Notes: a model not told the origin generated them from the sequence alone. A stretch of DNA of 59,417 bases from Granulosicoccus sp. (GCA_023300375.1 JALZWO010000091.1:1-59417), one strand, 5' to 3'. Shown: positions 29,693 to 39,336, counted from the first letter of the stretch. Numbers and translations: made by a program.

Positions 29693-30928
29693 TTAGGCAG
29701 CCGACGCTTGAGGGGCTGCAAGCGTGTTGATCACCCAATTAATTTCGCGAGCAATAGCATCGTCTACTGAGGTGTTGCGGTATTGCTCTGGCAGGACATC
29801 CCACGTGTAAGTTTCTAACTCAAGATGCGGGGCGATGGGTTTTAGAGCATGTGAGTGAAGCACACGTGCAAGATCACTCTGAGTAGTGCTGAACGCATCT
29901 AATGATGAGAGAAAAACAGGCACATGAAAATGCACGCGCCATTCCTTGCTTTGTGATGCGTTGTGCTTGTCCATATGATGTGCTTGGATGGCGATAGGTA
30001 AGTCATTGAACCGAATTAATCGCTGATCTTTTTTTTCAACGACCTGGTGCAGATAGACCGGCTCGTCGAAGTTTTGTAAAGCGCTTAATGAAAGCTCATC
30101 AATATGTTCAACCTTCAGCGCTGAGCTGAGTTGAAGTTTTATAATGGGAATACCCGCATCTTGCATTTTTTTTATACCAAGTAGCGGATCTTCAAACTCA
30201 ACGGCGGCGTGACAAATGTCATAGCAAACACCAATGTGGGTGCGTAATGCAATTTCAGCTTCGCCAGAGCTGCATTTGGCCATTGTAGATACTTGATCAA
30301 TGCTGGTTTGACTGTACAGGTGATTCATAAAAAATGAGACAACGTCATCCACTGTTTCCAACAGGCAGGCTGGCTCTGGTTCTAACGCAACACTGACGGT
30401 AACTCCCGTGTTGCGAGCCAACGTAATGCAATGTGCTACGCAGGCTAGTAAATTGTTGATTATTTTTGAGTGGACCTCCTCAGTAGCCCATTGTTTGAAT
30501 GTACCTGGTACTGTGCTGATACTGGCAAAGTTATTGGGCGGTGCAAGCTGGGAAAGTACATTAGCAATGGCGCAGGTATATTCCAGACGTTCTGAGTGGC
30601 TCCAGTCAGGCCGATATACGTCCGCTTTAACTTGTGTTCCATGAAAATTCCCATAGGGAAAACCATTCACGGTGTACACATATAGGTCCTCGTCTGCCAA
30701 CCACTGCTTAAAACTGGCCAGCACAGATGGTCTGGTTAAACTATCAATGCTACTGCGAGATGCACGTAATCCTATGCCAAAGGGGTGCTCAGGACTGACT
30801 TTGAGTTTTACGGCAGGAACATATTGTTTGAGTAGTGGGAATAGGTCGTCCCACTGTTCACCGGCATGTATGTTTGTACAATAGCTGAGGTGACATGCGG
30901 TCTCTTTTGTATGTCTGTTTATTCGCAT
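29693..30928 (-). CDS. eboE: EboE, sugar-isomerase-like TIM barrel metabolite traffic protein
   Basis: 411-aa protein of the xylose-isomerase-like/AP-endonuclease-2 barrel type. The N-terminus HLSYCTNIHAGEQW is the feature by which I recognise EboE. Barrel pieces with candidate metal ligands: VSVALEPEPACLLET (Glu), HIGVCYDICHAAVEFEDP (Asp, His), IIKLQLSSAL, and a late LELETYTWDVLP (Glu). No signal peptide or membrane segment. The start overlaps the end of eboD by 10 bases and eboC follows after 2 nt, so eboD-E-C form one operon. Function within Ebo chemistry is unknown. Confidence 0.88.
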   Translation of the reverse strand: MRINRHTKETACHLSYCTNIHAGEQWDDLFPLLKQYVPAVKLKVSPEHPFGIGLRASRSSIDSLTRPSVLASFKQWLADEDLYVYTVNGFPYGNFHGTQVKADVYRPDWSHSERLEYTCAIANVLSQLAPPNNFASISTVPGTFKQWATEEVHSKIINNLLACVAHCITLARNTGVTVSVALEPEPACLLETVDDVVSFFMNHLYSQTSIDQVSTMAKCSSGEAEIALRTHIGVCYDICHAAVEFEDPLLGIKKMQDAGIPIIKLQLSSALKVEHIDELSLSALQNFDEPVYLHQVVEKKDQRLIRFNDLPIAIQAHHMDKHNASQSKEWRVHFHVPVFLSSLDAFSTTQSDLARVLHSHALKPIAPHLELETYTWDVLPEQYRNTSVDDAIAREINWVINTLAAPQASAA

Positions 30929-32151
30929 ACAGTTCTCGTGGTCTTTAACAGGGATAAAGCTTTCGTCATCACCCTGTGATCAATTGTGTGCACCTCTACT
31001 CCCTCGCCGATTTTTTTCAACAAGGTGATGCTTAGCTCGCCACCAAGATGTCGCCGAAACTCATTAAGCCCGTTGAGAAGTGCGAGTTGACCATTTTCGG
31101 AATGAGTATCTAGTACGGGATCATAGAGTTCGAATCCAAGTGCTTTAAGTACTTGCACAACACGCTGCGATGAATGTTCGCCAAGCAGGCCAGTCAGTTG
31201 TGCATATTGACAATCTAGTGCAATACCAATGGCGACGGCGTCGCCATGCTTAATTCGGTGCGAGCTAAGCTGCTCCATTTTATGGGCTGCCCAATGGCCA
31301 AAATCTAGCGGCCGTGCAGTTCCGCGTTCAAAAGGATCTCCAGCACCTGTAATCTGTTCAAGGTGCAATTTTGCACAATGTTCAATGAGGTGGCGCATGG
31401 CCTGTGTATCGCCACGAGCCAATGCTTGTGTATTGGATTCTATCCAGTCAAAGAATTCTGCGTCTTTAATCAGAGCGACTTTGACGGCTTCTGACATGCC
31501 AGCCCGTCGATCAGTGGAATTGAGTGTTTGCAAAAATTGTTCATCGTTAATGACAGCGAAAGGAGGAGAAAACGTACCAAACCAATTTTTCTGACCAAAT
31601 CTATTTATGCCATTTTTCACGCCAATGCCGGCATCATTCTGAGCCAGCACCGTGGTGGGCAGTCGAACCAGTCGCACACCTCTATGCGCAGTGGCTGCGG
31701 CAAGCCCCACTGCATCGAGCATTGAGCCACCCCCGATAGCGATGACAAAAGAATGTCGATCGATCTGATTCATTTCAATGTGTTGGGATAATTTGTCTTG
31801 CAGTTTCAAATCATTCTTCGCGCGCTCACCCCCTGGCACGATGATCGGATTACCCGCCGACTTTATCTTTGACGAGTGGTATTCGGCGTAGGCCTGCCAT
31901 TGCTCAATCAGAGTAGGATTCCGAGCAATCACGCCTTCGTCAATCATGACCAGTGCTCGGTGTACGCGAGCGGGTTCAGCGGCGCTGAGAATCTCAGCCA
32001 GCATCGGATTATCTGGATTCAGCACCGATCGCGTGAAAACTACAGGATATTGGTACGAAACCGTAAAACTGGCCTGATGTGTCGTCGTACGCTGTTCTGG
32101 GTCTGATAGCGTTGAAACCTTAAGGGCCTTGGTTGTTTGCGAACTGGACAT
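30919..32151 (-). CDS. eboD: 3-Dehydroquinate-synthase-like cyclase EboD
   Basis: Sugar-phosphate cyclase superfamily protein. NAD-binding GGGSMLDAVGLAA, the strand LVRLPTTVLAQNDAGIGVKNGIN, the Glu in RAGMSEAVKVALI, and the zinc-site histidines in FGHWAAHKMEQLSSHRIKHG are visible. At 410 aa it is longer than AroB (about 360 aa), with about 60 extra N-terminal residues. Position at the head of eboD-E-C marks it as EboD, not the shikimate-pathway enzyme; whether it keeps dehydroquinate synthase activity is unknown. ATG at 32151 has only a weak ribosome site (TTAGAG). A near-perfect dyad lies about 70 bp upstream. Confidence 0.88.
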   Translation of the reverse strand: MSSSQTTKALKVSTLSDPEQRTTTHQASFTVSYQYPVVFTRSVLNPDNPMLAEILSAAEPARVHRALVMIDEGVIARNPTLIEQWQAYAEYHSSKIKSAGNPIIVPGGERAKNDLKLQDKLSQHIEMNQIDRHSFVIAIGGGSMLDAVGLAAATAHRGVRLVRLPTTVLAQNDAGIGVKNGINRFGQKNWFGTFSPPFAVINDEQFLQTLNSTDRRAGMSEAVKVALIKDAEFFDWIESNTQALARGDTQAMRHLIEHCAKLHLEQITGAGDPFERGTARPLDFGHWAAHKMEQLSSHRIKHGDAVAIGIALDCQYAQLTGLLGEHSSQRVVQVLKALGFELYDPVLDTHSENGQLALLNGLNEFRRHLGGELSITLLKKIGEGVEVHTIDHRVMTKALSLLKTTRTVCE

Positions 32152-32218
32152 GGGCTCTAAGCGGTTTCATTGGCGTGGTATTAACCGTTATGCGAAGAAA
32201 GTTTCGTGCCACCCAAGG

Positions 32219-32238
32219 CTTGCTTGCTGGCAAACAAG
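32219..32238. promoter_or_regulatory. 20-bp dyad upstream of eboD, candidate operator
   Basis: CTTGCTTGC-TG-GCAAACAAG is symmetric except for one base pair. It is centred about 77 bp upstream of the eboD start codon, in the place of a promoter-proximal operator. No regulator gene is adjacent, and no convincing -35/-10 pair could be fixed on the minus strand. Confidence 0.4.
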
Positions 32239-32318
32239 CTAGATCAGTAGGTAACTAGGATTGAGTGCTTCAGAACAAAAGAGGTGTTATGTCGGTAGCA
32301 TGTGGGGGTGTGCAATGC

Positions 32319-32444
32319 TACAATCGTGATGTTGAGCAACGGTGAGCTCCCTCGGCATCTGTGATTTTTTGTTATCAGATGTTGACAGTACCGCCCCTCA
32401 GGTAAGTCATAGGTTGTGTCATGGGCTCCAAATGGAGCCTTTTT
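32319..32444 (+). ncRNA. Structured rimP leader or small RNA ending in an intrinsic terminator
   Basis: The 450 bp between eboD and rimP contain a TACAAT -10-like box (32319-32324), a stem CATCTG/CAGATG (32356-32361 with 32376-32381), a TTGACA (32382-32387), and a strong terminator: GGCTCC-AAAT-GGAGCC (32424-32439) followed by TTTTT. The terminator lies 160 nt before the rimP start. GCTCC at 32346-32350 could pair with the terminator right arm GGAGC, the arrangement expected of an antiterminator. Premature terminators upstream of rimP have been proposed in Enterobacteria; whether this is the same motif is unknown. Alternatively it is a free-standing small RNA of about 115 nt. Confidence 0.45.
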
Positions 32445-32603
32445 CTTTGGTCGATCACCTGTCAGCTCATCGGTCAGATTAACGGTTTAACCCAATATAT
32501 GGATTTGGTCACACGATTGAGTTTGCTCAGTTAGTAGGCTTTACCCCAAGATTGGTTTTTCAAAATTTATTTTTTATCTTCAGCAGTGAGAGGTGTTGGT
32601 TAA

Positions 32604-33062
32604 ATGCAGCGAGCGAGTCCCCTAGTTGTCAGCGTAGTAGAGCCTGTAGTCACGGGTTTGGGCTACGAGTTGGTGGGGGCGGAATTTGGTATGGCAGAAA
32701 ATGGCCAAACCTTGCGCGTCTACATTGACAAGCCAGAAGGTATTGTTATGGAAGATTGCGCCGCTGTTAGCCGCCAACTCAATGCTGTTTTGGACGTTGA
32801 AGATACAATTAAGAGTGCTTACCTGCTGGAAGTTTCGTCTCCCGGGGTCGACAGGCCCTTATTTACGGAGGCTCAGTTTGCCAGTCAGGTCGGTGAGCAG
32901 GTACGGATAAGAATGACAGACAGCATTAGCGGCAGGCGTAACTTTAAAGGCCAGTTAGTCAGTGTTGCCAATGCTCATGCTGTCATTGAAGTAGATGGAA
33001 TTGACTATGATTTGCCGGTTGCTGATGTGGAGCAAGCGCATATCATTGGTCGGCTTTCATAG
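32604..33062 (+). CDS. rimP: Ribosome maturation factor RimP
   Basis: Needed for 30S subunit maturation. Both domains are visible: an N-terminal part with LGYELVGAEFGMAENGQTLRVYID, DCAAVSRQLNAVLDVED and the hallmark LEVSSPGVDRPL (cited in part), then a C-terminal SH3-like barrel. 152 aa is standard. It heads the rimP-nusA-infB-rbfA-truB-rpsO-pnp block. Confidence 0.97.
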   Translation: MQRASPLVVSVVEPVVTGLGYELVGAEFGMAENGQTLRVYIDKPEGIVMEDCAAVSRQLNAVLDVEDTIKSAYLLEVSSPGVDRPLFTEAQFASQVGEQVRIRMTDSISGRRNFKGQLVSVANAHAVIEVDGIDYDLPVADVEQAHIIGRLS

Positions 33063-33132
33063 TGTTTGGGTGGTTTAGCGAGATGGTTCAATTCAACGAT
33101 GTTTTCGATAACAATGAGCGTAATCTTCGTAT

Positions 33133-33147
33133 GTGCGCATTGCGCAC
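33133..33147. promoter_or_regulatory. Dyad in the rimP-nusA spacer
   Basis: GTGCGCA-T-TGCGCAC is a perfect 7-bp inverted repeat around one base, 22 bp before the nusA start codon. As DNA it could be a protein site; as RNA its loop would be too small unless only five pairs form. Function is unknown. Confidence 0.35.
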
Positions 33148-33169
33148 GGCGTACTGAGGCTTTCGATTA

Positions 33170-34684
33170 ATGAGTAAAGACATACTGCTGGTAGTGGATG
33201 CCGTTTCCAATGAGAAAGGCGTTGACGAGGGCATCATCTTTGAGGCGCTGGAAGCGGCGCTAGCATCGGCGACGCGCAAGCGTGATGGCCGTGATATCGA
33301 AGTGCGCGTTGCAATTGATCGTGAAACGGGGGATTACCTCACGTTTCGCTGTTGGGAAGTAGTCCCTGACGATGCCGAGATGGAGTTCCCTCTGCGCCAG
33401 ATTACGCTTTCCGCTGCACAGCACGATGAGCCTGAGCTCGATTTGGGTGGTGCTGTTGAAGAGGAGATTGATTCAGTCGATTTCGGCCGAATTGCCGCTC
33501 AAACCGCCAAACAGGTTATCGTGCAAAAAGTACGTGAGGCCGAACGCGAAAGAGTGGTTGACGCTTACCGCGAGCGAGTTGGCGAACTGGTCATGGGCAT
33601 TGTTAAACGTTTGGAGCGTGGCGGCGTGTACCTCGATCTTGGCGCTAATGCTGAAGCCTACATTTCACGTGAAGATATGATTCCTCGCGAAGCTGTCCGC
33701 CCCGGCGATCGCTTGCGCGGCTATCTACGCGAAGTGCGAAGCGAGCCGCGTGGTCCACAATTGTTCGTTACTCGCACGGCGCCTGAATTTTTGATTGAAC
33801 TGTTCAAACTCGAAGTTCCTGAGGTTGGGCAGGGCACAATCATCATAAATGGGGCGGCTAGAGATCCCAGCGCTAGAGCAAAGATCGCTGTGTCATCTAT
33901 TGATCCACGGCTTGATCCCGTAGGTGCATGTGTCGGTATGCGGGGATCACGCGTACAAACAGTGTCTAACGAGCTGGCTGGCGAGCGCATCGATATCATC
34001 CTTTACAATGAAAATCCGGCGCAATTTGTTATCAATGCGATGGCTCCGGCTGACGTAAAAGGTATCGTGGTGGACGAAGAAAAGGGCAGCATGGACATTG
34101 CTGTTGAAAGCGATAAATTGTCTCTAGCCATTGGCAGAGGTGGACAGAACGTTCGCTTGGCCTCTGAGCTCACTGGCTGGACGCTGAATGTTATGGACGA
34201 GTCAGCAGCGGAAGAAAAGAGCGAAGAAGAGTCAAAATTAACGGTTCAGGTGTTCACTGATCAACTTGACGTTGATGAAGAGGTCGCTCTGATCCTAGTG
34301 CAAGAGGGCTTCACCACAGTGGAAGAAGTTGCCTATGTACCTCGAGATGAGCTGCTTGACATCGATGAATTTGAAGAAGAAATCGTTGACGAGCTGCGGA
34401 GTCGTGCACAAGATGCATTATTGACCAAAGCGATCGCTACCGAAGAGAAATTGGGTGGCAATAATCCGACACCGGAGTTGATCGCAATGGAGGGTATGAG
34501 TGAGGAGCTTGCCATGGAAATGGCGGCACATGAAATCCTCACAGTAGACGATCTTGCAGATCAGTCGGTTGATGATCTTATGGTAGTGCAAGGTATTAAT
34601 GAAGAGTTAGCAGCAACGTTGATTATGAAAGCACGTGAAAGCTGGTTCACTGAAGAAGATTCGGAAGCTGCACAAAGTTCTTAG
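33170..34684 (+). CDS. nusA: Transcription termination/antitermination protein NusA
   Basis: Binds RNA polymerase and nascent RNA, modulating pausing, termination and antitermination. Order: N-terminal polymerase-binding domain (about 1-125), S1 domain (about 135-200, [23 protein letters not shown]), two KH domains ([21 protein letters not shown] and [19 protein letters not shown], cited in part), and two acidic C-terminal repeats (about 360-500), as in gammaproteobacteria. 504 aa. It is separated from rimP by 107 bp. Confidence 0.98.
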   Translation: MSKDILLVVDAVSNEKGVDEGIIFEALEAALASATRKRDGRDIEVRVAIDRETGDYLTFRCWEVVPDDAEMEFPLRQITLSAAQHDEPELDLGGAVEEEIDSVDFGRIAAQTAKQVIVQKVREAERERVVDAYRERVGELVMGIVKRLERGGVYLDLGANAEAYISREDMIPREAVRPGDRLRGYLREVRSEPRGPQLFVTRTAPEFLIELFKLEVPEVGQGTIIINGAARDPSARAKIAVSSIDPRLDPVGACVGMRGSRVQTVSNELAGERIDIILYNENPAQFVINAMAPADVKGIVVDEEKGSMDIAVESDKLSLAIGRGGQNVRLASELTGWTLNVMDESAAEEKSEEESKLTVQVFTDQLDVDEEVALILVQEGFTTVEEVAYVPRDELLDIDEFEEEIVDELRSRAQDALLTKAIATEEKLGGNNPTPELIAMEGMSEELAMEMAAHEILTVDDLADQSVDDLMVVQGINEELAATLIMKARESWFTEEDSEAAQSS

Positions 34685-34687
34685 TGA

Positions 34688-34727
34688 CAGAAGCAGCACC
34701 CTTGAAGCTTCTGACTGCCTAGGCAGT
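34688..34727 (+). promoter_or_regulatory. Structured leader of infB
   Basis: In the 137-bp nusA-infB gap, CAGAAGC (34688-34694) pairs with GCTTCTG (34707-34713), and directly after it stands a perfect 14-bp palindrome ACTGCCTAGGCAGT (34714-34727). Another GC-rich inverted segment follows near 34780. It may stabilise or process the nusA-infB transcript; there is no T-run for termination. Confidence 0.4.
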
Positions 34728-34821
34728 TAGTGGTTTGGGGACAGGTCAGCTAGCATGTGCTGGCATAGACAGTTAGGCACTTCCGGTAAGGCCGGTCGTT
34801 TTGGGATAAACAAGAGAAGCT

Positions 34822-37758
34822 ATGGCTGAAGTAACTGTAAAACAGCTCGCGCAAGTAGTTGGTACGCCGATCGAAAAGTTGCTCGTGCAACTTGGTGATG
34901 CGGGTATTCCCAAAGAGAGCGAGGGCGACATGATCTCCGATTCGGAGAAGCTTACTCTGCTGACCTTTCTACGTGAATCGCGTGGCCAGGCAGGTGCTGG
35001 AGGCGCTGCGAAGAAGATTACGTTGAAGCGAAAGCGAGTCAGCGAGCTTAAGACTGATGCGTCTGGTCGCAAAAAAGTTAACGTCGAAGTGCGTGGGCGT
35101 AGAACTTACACGCGTCCCGGTGATGAATCGGCAGCGCCTGAGCCTGGTGATGTTGCACCAAGTGCTCCGACGCAACCCGATGGCACGCCAGATGACGTGT
35201 CTGCACCGGTTAATATCGTTGAGGAAGCGCCGAACAATTCAGCAGCAACAGACGCAGCAGCTGCTGCCTCGACAGCCGCTGCCGAAGCAGCTGTCGCAGA
35301 ACAGGTCGCCGCACAGGCAGCCAGCGAAGCAATGAGTGAAACAGCAAGCGCAACTCCAGACGCTCCAGAGGGCTCGGCCCCGAGCGTGGAGTCGTCAGCG
35401 CCTGCAGTTGAAGAGGTGTCGAATCCAGTACCTACCTCCGAAAATGACGTAGTTGCAGCACTTGAAAGACAAGCAGCGGCAGCCACAGCTGCGGCAGTAG
35501 CAGCCGAAGCTGACAAAGAATCTGCAATAACAGCTGCAGCAGCAGCTGACCTATCTCCTGCCGACAGAGCGCGTCTTGAGCGCGAGGCAACGCAGCGTGC
35601 TGAGTTGGAAAAGCAGGCCAGAGCCACTGCTGAGCGGATGGCTGAAAAGCAGTTTTCTGGTGAGAAGCGCCGCGAATCTGATGAAACGTCGAAGCGCGAA
35701 CGCGAACGTCGTGAGCAAGAGCGAGTTGCAGCTGAGCTACAACGCCGCGCTGCGATGGAAGCTCAACAGGCCGCCAGCAGTAATGATCGCGGTGGTGCTG
35801 GGCGTGGTAACGACAACAAGCCTAAAGGCAAAGGTCGTGGTAAAGGTAGCGGTGCTGGCGGTGGTGGTGATACTCGCTACGGTCGTAATCAGCTGCATGT
35901 TGCAAAAGGCAAGTCGGGTCGCAGAAAAGGCAAATCCAAGCGTGCTATGCCGGCGAATTTTGAAGCCAAGCATGCGTTTGAAAGGCCCACTGCGCCATTA
36001 GTTCGTGATGTTGATGTCCCAGAGACCATCACTGTTGCAGAGCTGGCTAACAAGATGGCCGTTAAGGCTGGCGAAGTTATCAAAGCGATGATGAGCATGG
36101 GCGTCATGGCGACGATCAACCAGCTGCTCGATCAAGATACAGCGATTCTCGTTGTTGAGGAGATGGGCCACAAAGCTAATCCGATGAGCGCCGACGATGT
36201 TGAAGCGGCACTGGCGGCATTAGTTGCTGGAGAGCGTGAAGGCGATGCAGAGTCACGACCACCTGTGGTCACTATCATGGGTCACGTCGATCACGGTAAA
36301 ACCTCATTACTCGATTACATCCGAACATCGCGAGTAGCTTCGGGAGAGGCTGGTGGAATCACACAGCATATTGGTGCTTACCAAACTACAACAGCTAACA
36401 ACGGTGTTATCACTTTCCTCGATACTCCGGGACACGCGGCGTTTACGTCAATGCGAGCCCGTGGTGCACAAGCCACTGACATCGTCGTTCTCGTGGTAGC
36501 TGCTGATGATGGTGTTATGCCGCAAACTGTTGAAGGTATACAACATGCGCGCGCCGCCAACGTGCCAATGATTGTTGCCATCAACAAGATGGATAAAGAA
36601 GGTGTTGATCTAGAACGTGTTCGGAATGAGCTTTCGCAGCATCAGGTCATATCGGAAGAATGGGGTGGTGATACGCAGTTCGTACCACTATCTGCATTAA
36701 CTGGTGATGGTGTTGAGAACCTGCTAGATGCGCTCGTGTTGCAATCAGAAGTTCTCGAGCTAACTGCCGTGAGCGAAGGTAATGCTGCAGGTACTGTTAT
36801 CGAAGCATCACTCGACAAAGGCAAAGGGCCAGTCGCCACTATCCTCGTACAGGATGGAACGCTCAAGCGTGGTGACAGCTTCATTTGTGGTCAGGTCACA
36901 GGTCGTGTTCGAGCGATGTTCGATGAGAATGGTAAAGCCGTTGATGAAGCCGGTCCTTCTACACCTGTACAGGTGTTGGGGCTATCGTCGACGCCAAATG
37001 CTGGCGACGAAATGCTAGTGGCAGCCGACGAAAAGAGTGCGCGTGAGCTTGCAGAGCTTCGTTATGGCAAGACGCGAGATGCGCGTCTGGCTGAGCGACG
37101 TCCACAACGTATGGAAGATGTCTTCTCACAAATCAAAGGCGTTGTGCCAACAGTTAACTTTGTTGTAAAAGCCGATGTGAAGGGAAGTTATGAAGCCATT
37201 CGAGATTCGCTTCAGAAGCTAAGTACTGATGAGGTTGAAGTAAGGATCGTCGGTGGTGGTGTTGGTGGTATCAACGAGTCTGATGCAAACCTTGCATCAG
37301 CATCAGGTGCCATCTTGGTGGGATTTAACGTTCGCGCCGATGCATCAGCGAGACGTTTGATCCAAGAACAAGAGACTGACCTTCGCTACTACAGCGTAAT
37401 CTACGAGCTCATTGATCTAGCTAAGAAGCTTGCTGGTGGCCTACTTGCACCTGAAGTGCGCGAACGTATTATTGGTAATGCCGAGGTGGGCGAAGTGTTC
37501 ACATCACCTAAGTTTGGTCTGATTGCAGGTTGTATGGTGGTCGATGGTGTCGTCAGAAAAGACGAGCCTATCCGCGTGCTGCGTGACAACGTGGTGATCT
37601 ACGAAGGTGAGCTTGAGTCATTACGTCGCTTTAAGGATGACGTTAAAGACGTTCGCATGGGTACTGAGTGTGGTATCGGTGTTAAGAACTACACCGATGT
37701 GAAGCCAGGTGACATGATCGAGGTATTTGAACGCACCGAAGTGGCGAGAACGCTTTAA
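34822..37758 (+). CDS. infB: Translation initiation factor IF-2
   Basis: GTPase that brings initiator tRNA to the ribosome. Order: IF2 N-terminal domain (about 1-55), an Ala/Glu-rich and then basic Gly-rich linker (about 80-370), a second IF2-N domain (about 395-450), the G domain with [23 protein letters not shown] and NKMD, then domains II-IV ending in GMECG-type [18 protein letters not shown]. 978 aa, at the long end because of the Ala-rich linker. Identification secure. rbfA follows after 37 nt. Confidence 0.98.
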   Translation: MAEVTVKQLAQVVGTPIEKLLVQLGDAGIPKESEGDMISDSEKLTLLTFLRESRGQAGAGGAAKKITLKRKRVSELKTDASGRKKVNVEVRGRRTYTRPGDESAAPEPGDVAPSAPTQPDGTPDDVSAPVNIVEEAPNNSAATDAAAAASTAAAEAAVAEQVAAQAASEAMSETASATPDAPEGSAPSVESSAPAVEEVSNPVPTSENDVVAALERQAAAATAAAVAAEADKESAITAAAAADLSPADRARLEREATQRAELEKQARATAERMAEKQFSGEKRRESDETSKRERERREQERVAAELQRRAAMEAQQAASSNDRGGAGRGNDNKPKGKGRGKGSGAGGGGDTRYGRNQLHVAKGKSGRRKGKSKRAMPANFEAKHAFERPTAPLVRDVDVPETITVAELANKMAVKAGEVIKAMMSMGVMATINQLLDQDTAILVVEEMGHKANPMSADDVEAALAALVAGEREGDAESRPPVVTIMGHVDHGKTSLLDYIRTSRVASGEAGGITQHIGAYQTTTANNGVITFLDTPGHAAFTSMRARGAQATDIVVLVVAADDGVMPQTVEGIQHARAANVPMIVAINKMDKEGVDLERVRNELSQHQVISEEWGGDTQFVPLSALTGDGVENLLDALVLQSEVLELTAVSEGNAAGTVIEASLDKGKGPVATILVQDGTLKRGDSFICGQVTGRVRAMFDENGKAVDEAGPSTPVQVLGLSSTPNAGDEMLVAADEKSARELAELRYGKTRDARLAERRPQRMEDVFSQIKGVVPTVNFVVKADVKGSYEAIRDSLQKLSTDEVEVRIVGGGVGGINESDANLASASGAILVGFNVRADASARRLIQEQETDLRYYSVIYELIDLAKKLAGGLLAPEVRERIIGNAEVGEVFTSPKFGLIAGCMVVDGVVRKDEPIRVLRDNVVIYEGELESLRRFKDDVKDVRMGTECGIGVKNYTDVKPGDMIEVFERTEVARTL

Positions 37759-37795
37759 CTTTTGATTCAGCCATCTACCAGAGCGTTTTCTACCT

Positions 37796-38218
37796 GTGCC
37801 TAGTGATTATCCTCGCAGCCACCGTGTTGCCGACTTCATCCAGCGCGAGTTGTCGGGTCTTATTCGTAACGAAATAAAAGACCCGCGACTCTCGCCGATG
37901 ATGACTATTGCCTCTGTTGAGGTGTCTCGTGATCTTGCGATTGCAAAAATTTATTACTCGGTATTTGATGCCGAAGAGCGAGACGATACTCAGCAAGCGC
38001 TAGACAGCGCTGCAGGGTTTCTGAGACAAAAGCTGGCGCGCCAGATGAAAACCCGTTCTGTGCCCCAGTTGCGGTTTTTCTACGACGATTCAGCAGAGCG
38101 TGGTGCACACATGTCAGCGCTGATTGCCGATGCGGTAGCGAGTAACACAACAGACGACGCTGAGGCTGCCGATCCGGACGTCGACGCGAGTGTCGAACAG
38201 TCTTCACCTGACAACTGA
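37796..38218 (+). CDS. rbfA: Ribosome-binding factor A
   Basis: KH-like 30S maturation and cold-adaptation factor. The signature is RVADFIQRELSGLIRNEIKDPRL at the N-terminus, then VEVSRDLAIAKIYYSV and the C-terminal LRFFYDDSAERGAHMSALI (cited in part). The start is GTG at 37796 with a weak ribosome site. 140 aa with a short acidic tail. truB begins 3 nt after the stop. Confidence 0.96.
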   Translation: MPSDYPRSHRVADFIQRELSGLIRNEIKDPRLSPMMTIASVEVSRDLAIAKIYYSVFDAEERDDTQQALDSAAGFLRQKLARQMKTRSVPQLRFFYDDSAERGAHMSALIADAVASNTTDDAEAADPDVDASVEQSSPDN

Positions 38219-38221
38219 TCA

Positions 38222-39199
38222 ATGGCGCGTAGACATCGTCGCGGGCGGCCTGTGCATGGCATCCTGCTGCTCGACAAGCCCAGTGGTGGTAGTTCAAACC
38301 ATGCGCTTCAGCGGGCAAAGCGACTATTTGGTGCCAGCAAAGCAGGGCATACGGGTAGCCTAGACCCACTAGCCACTGGCATGTTGCCTATTTGCTTTGG
38401 TGAGGCCACAAAACTCAGTGCATTCCTGCTCGACGCCGACAAAGGTTACGAAACAACGGTAAAGTTGGGCGTAACAACCAACTCTGCCGATTCTGATGGC
38501 GAAGTGCTTGAGACTCGCGCGGTTCCTAGTAATCTAAGTGCTGAGCGTTTTTCGCAGATTTGTGAGCAATTCGTTGGCAATCTGATGCAGGTGCCGCCCA
38601 TGGTGTCTGCCATTAAAATAGACGGTCAGCGACTGTATAAATTAGCCCGCGAAGGTAAAGAGGTGGAGCGCCCGCCAAGGCCTGTCACCATTTTCTCTTT
38701 GGAGGTATTGTCCTTCGCAGGAGACAGTGCGCGATTGTCTGTTCGGTGCTCTAAGGGTACGTATATCCGTTCACTTGTCACCGATATTGGTGAAGCGCTA
38801 GGGTGTGGTGCGCATGTCACAGCGCTGCGCCGAACTTTTGTTTGCCCGTTTGAGCAGCATCCCATGGTGAGTATCGAGACATTGGAGCAAATGACGGCCG
38901 ACTTGGAAGGTTCTGTGACAGCCGCTCAGTCGGATGGCTCTGCATCATGGCCTGCTCTGGACGCTCTTTTGCTGCCGCTCGACGCCGGCCTTCATCATTT
39001 GCCGGCCGTGAGTCTCGACGAAGCGGGTGAACATGCATTTGCACATGGCCAGTCGGCAGCTTGCTCTCAAATTTCGGTGCCAGCTGAGGGCGTAGATAAG
39101 CTGAGCCGAGTTTATGACGGTAACTCCCGATTGCTCGGATTGGGTGAGCTTCTGGAAGAGGGGGCGGTTTCACCGTGCAGAGTTTTGCAGTGGGGTTAA
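38222..39199 (+). CDS. truB: tRNA pseudouridine(55) synthase
   Basis: Makes pseudouridine 55 in the T loop of tRNAs. The catalytic Asp48 lies in GHTGSLDPLATGMLP, with GILLLDKPSG before it and the KVGHxx-like KRLFGASKAGHTG; RCSKGTYIRSLVTDIGEALG is the second hallmark. A C-terminal PUA-like region follows about residue 250. 325 aa. Confidence 0.97.
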   Translation: MARRHRRGRPVHGILLLDKPSGGSSNHALQRAKRLFGASKAGHTGSLDPLATGMLPICFGEATKLSAFLLDADKGYETTVKLGVTTNSADSDGEVLETRAVPSNLSAERFSQICEQFVGNLMQVPPMVSAIKIDGQRLYKLAREGKEVERPPRPVTIFSLEVLSFAGDSARLSVRCSKGTYIRSLVTDIGEALGCGAHVTALRRTFVCPFEQHPMVSIETLEQMTADLEGSVTAAQSDGSASWPALDALLLPLDAGLHHLPAVSLDEAGEHAFAHGQSAACSQISVPAEGVDKLSRVYDGNSRLLGLGELLEEGAVSPCRVLQWG

Positions 39200-39213
39200 G
39201 GCCTGCCGAAACC

Positions 39214-39222
39214 TGATATAAT
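39214..39222 (+). promoter_or_regulatory. Extended -10 promoter of rpsO
   Basis: TGATATAAT at 39214-39222 is a perfect extended -10 element, 15 bp after the truB stop, with no strong -35. Transcription would start near 39229 and give rpsO a leader of about 115 nt. Confidence 0.6.
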
Positions 39223-39226
39223 TGAG

Positions 39227-39336
39227 GACTATCTTTACAAGTGATAGTCACTGTTAACTCGTTCACACCGATTATCGCGATATCCCATTTATCTGGCAGC
39301 TTCAAAGCTGTTTTTTTTCATCAACCTCCATAGGGT
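39227..39336 (+). promoter_or_regulatory. rpsO leader with terminator-like hairpin and masked ribosome site
   Basis: Hairpin GACTATC/GATAGTC (39227-39233 with 39243-39249) is followed by CAGCT-TCAA-AGCTG (39297-39310) and eight T, a compact intrinsic terminator ending 24 nt before the rpsO ATG. A small stem AACC/GGTT (about 39323-39337) covers the ribosome site TAGGG. Ribosomal protein S15 autoregulates its own leader in several bacteria; this arrangement suggests attenuation, masking, or both. Confidence 0.5.

Noticed and set aside
30919-32151. Annotation as the shikimate enzyme AroB
   Set aside because: Longer than AroB, overlaps eboE in an operon, and sits in a complete ebo cluster; EboD is the better call.
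35106-35627. 173-aa Ala/Ser-rich open frame opposite infB
   Set aside because: Shadow of the Ala-rich IF-2 linker; infB is certain.
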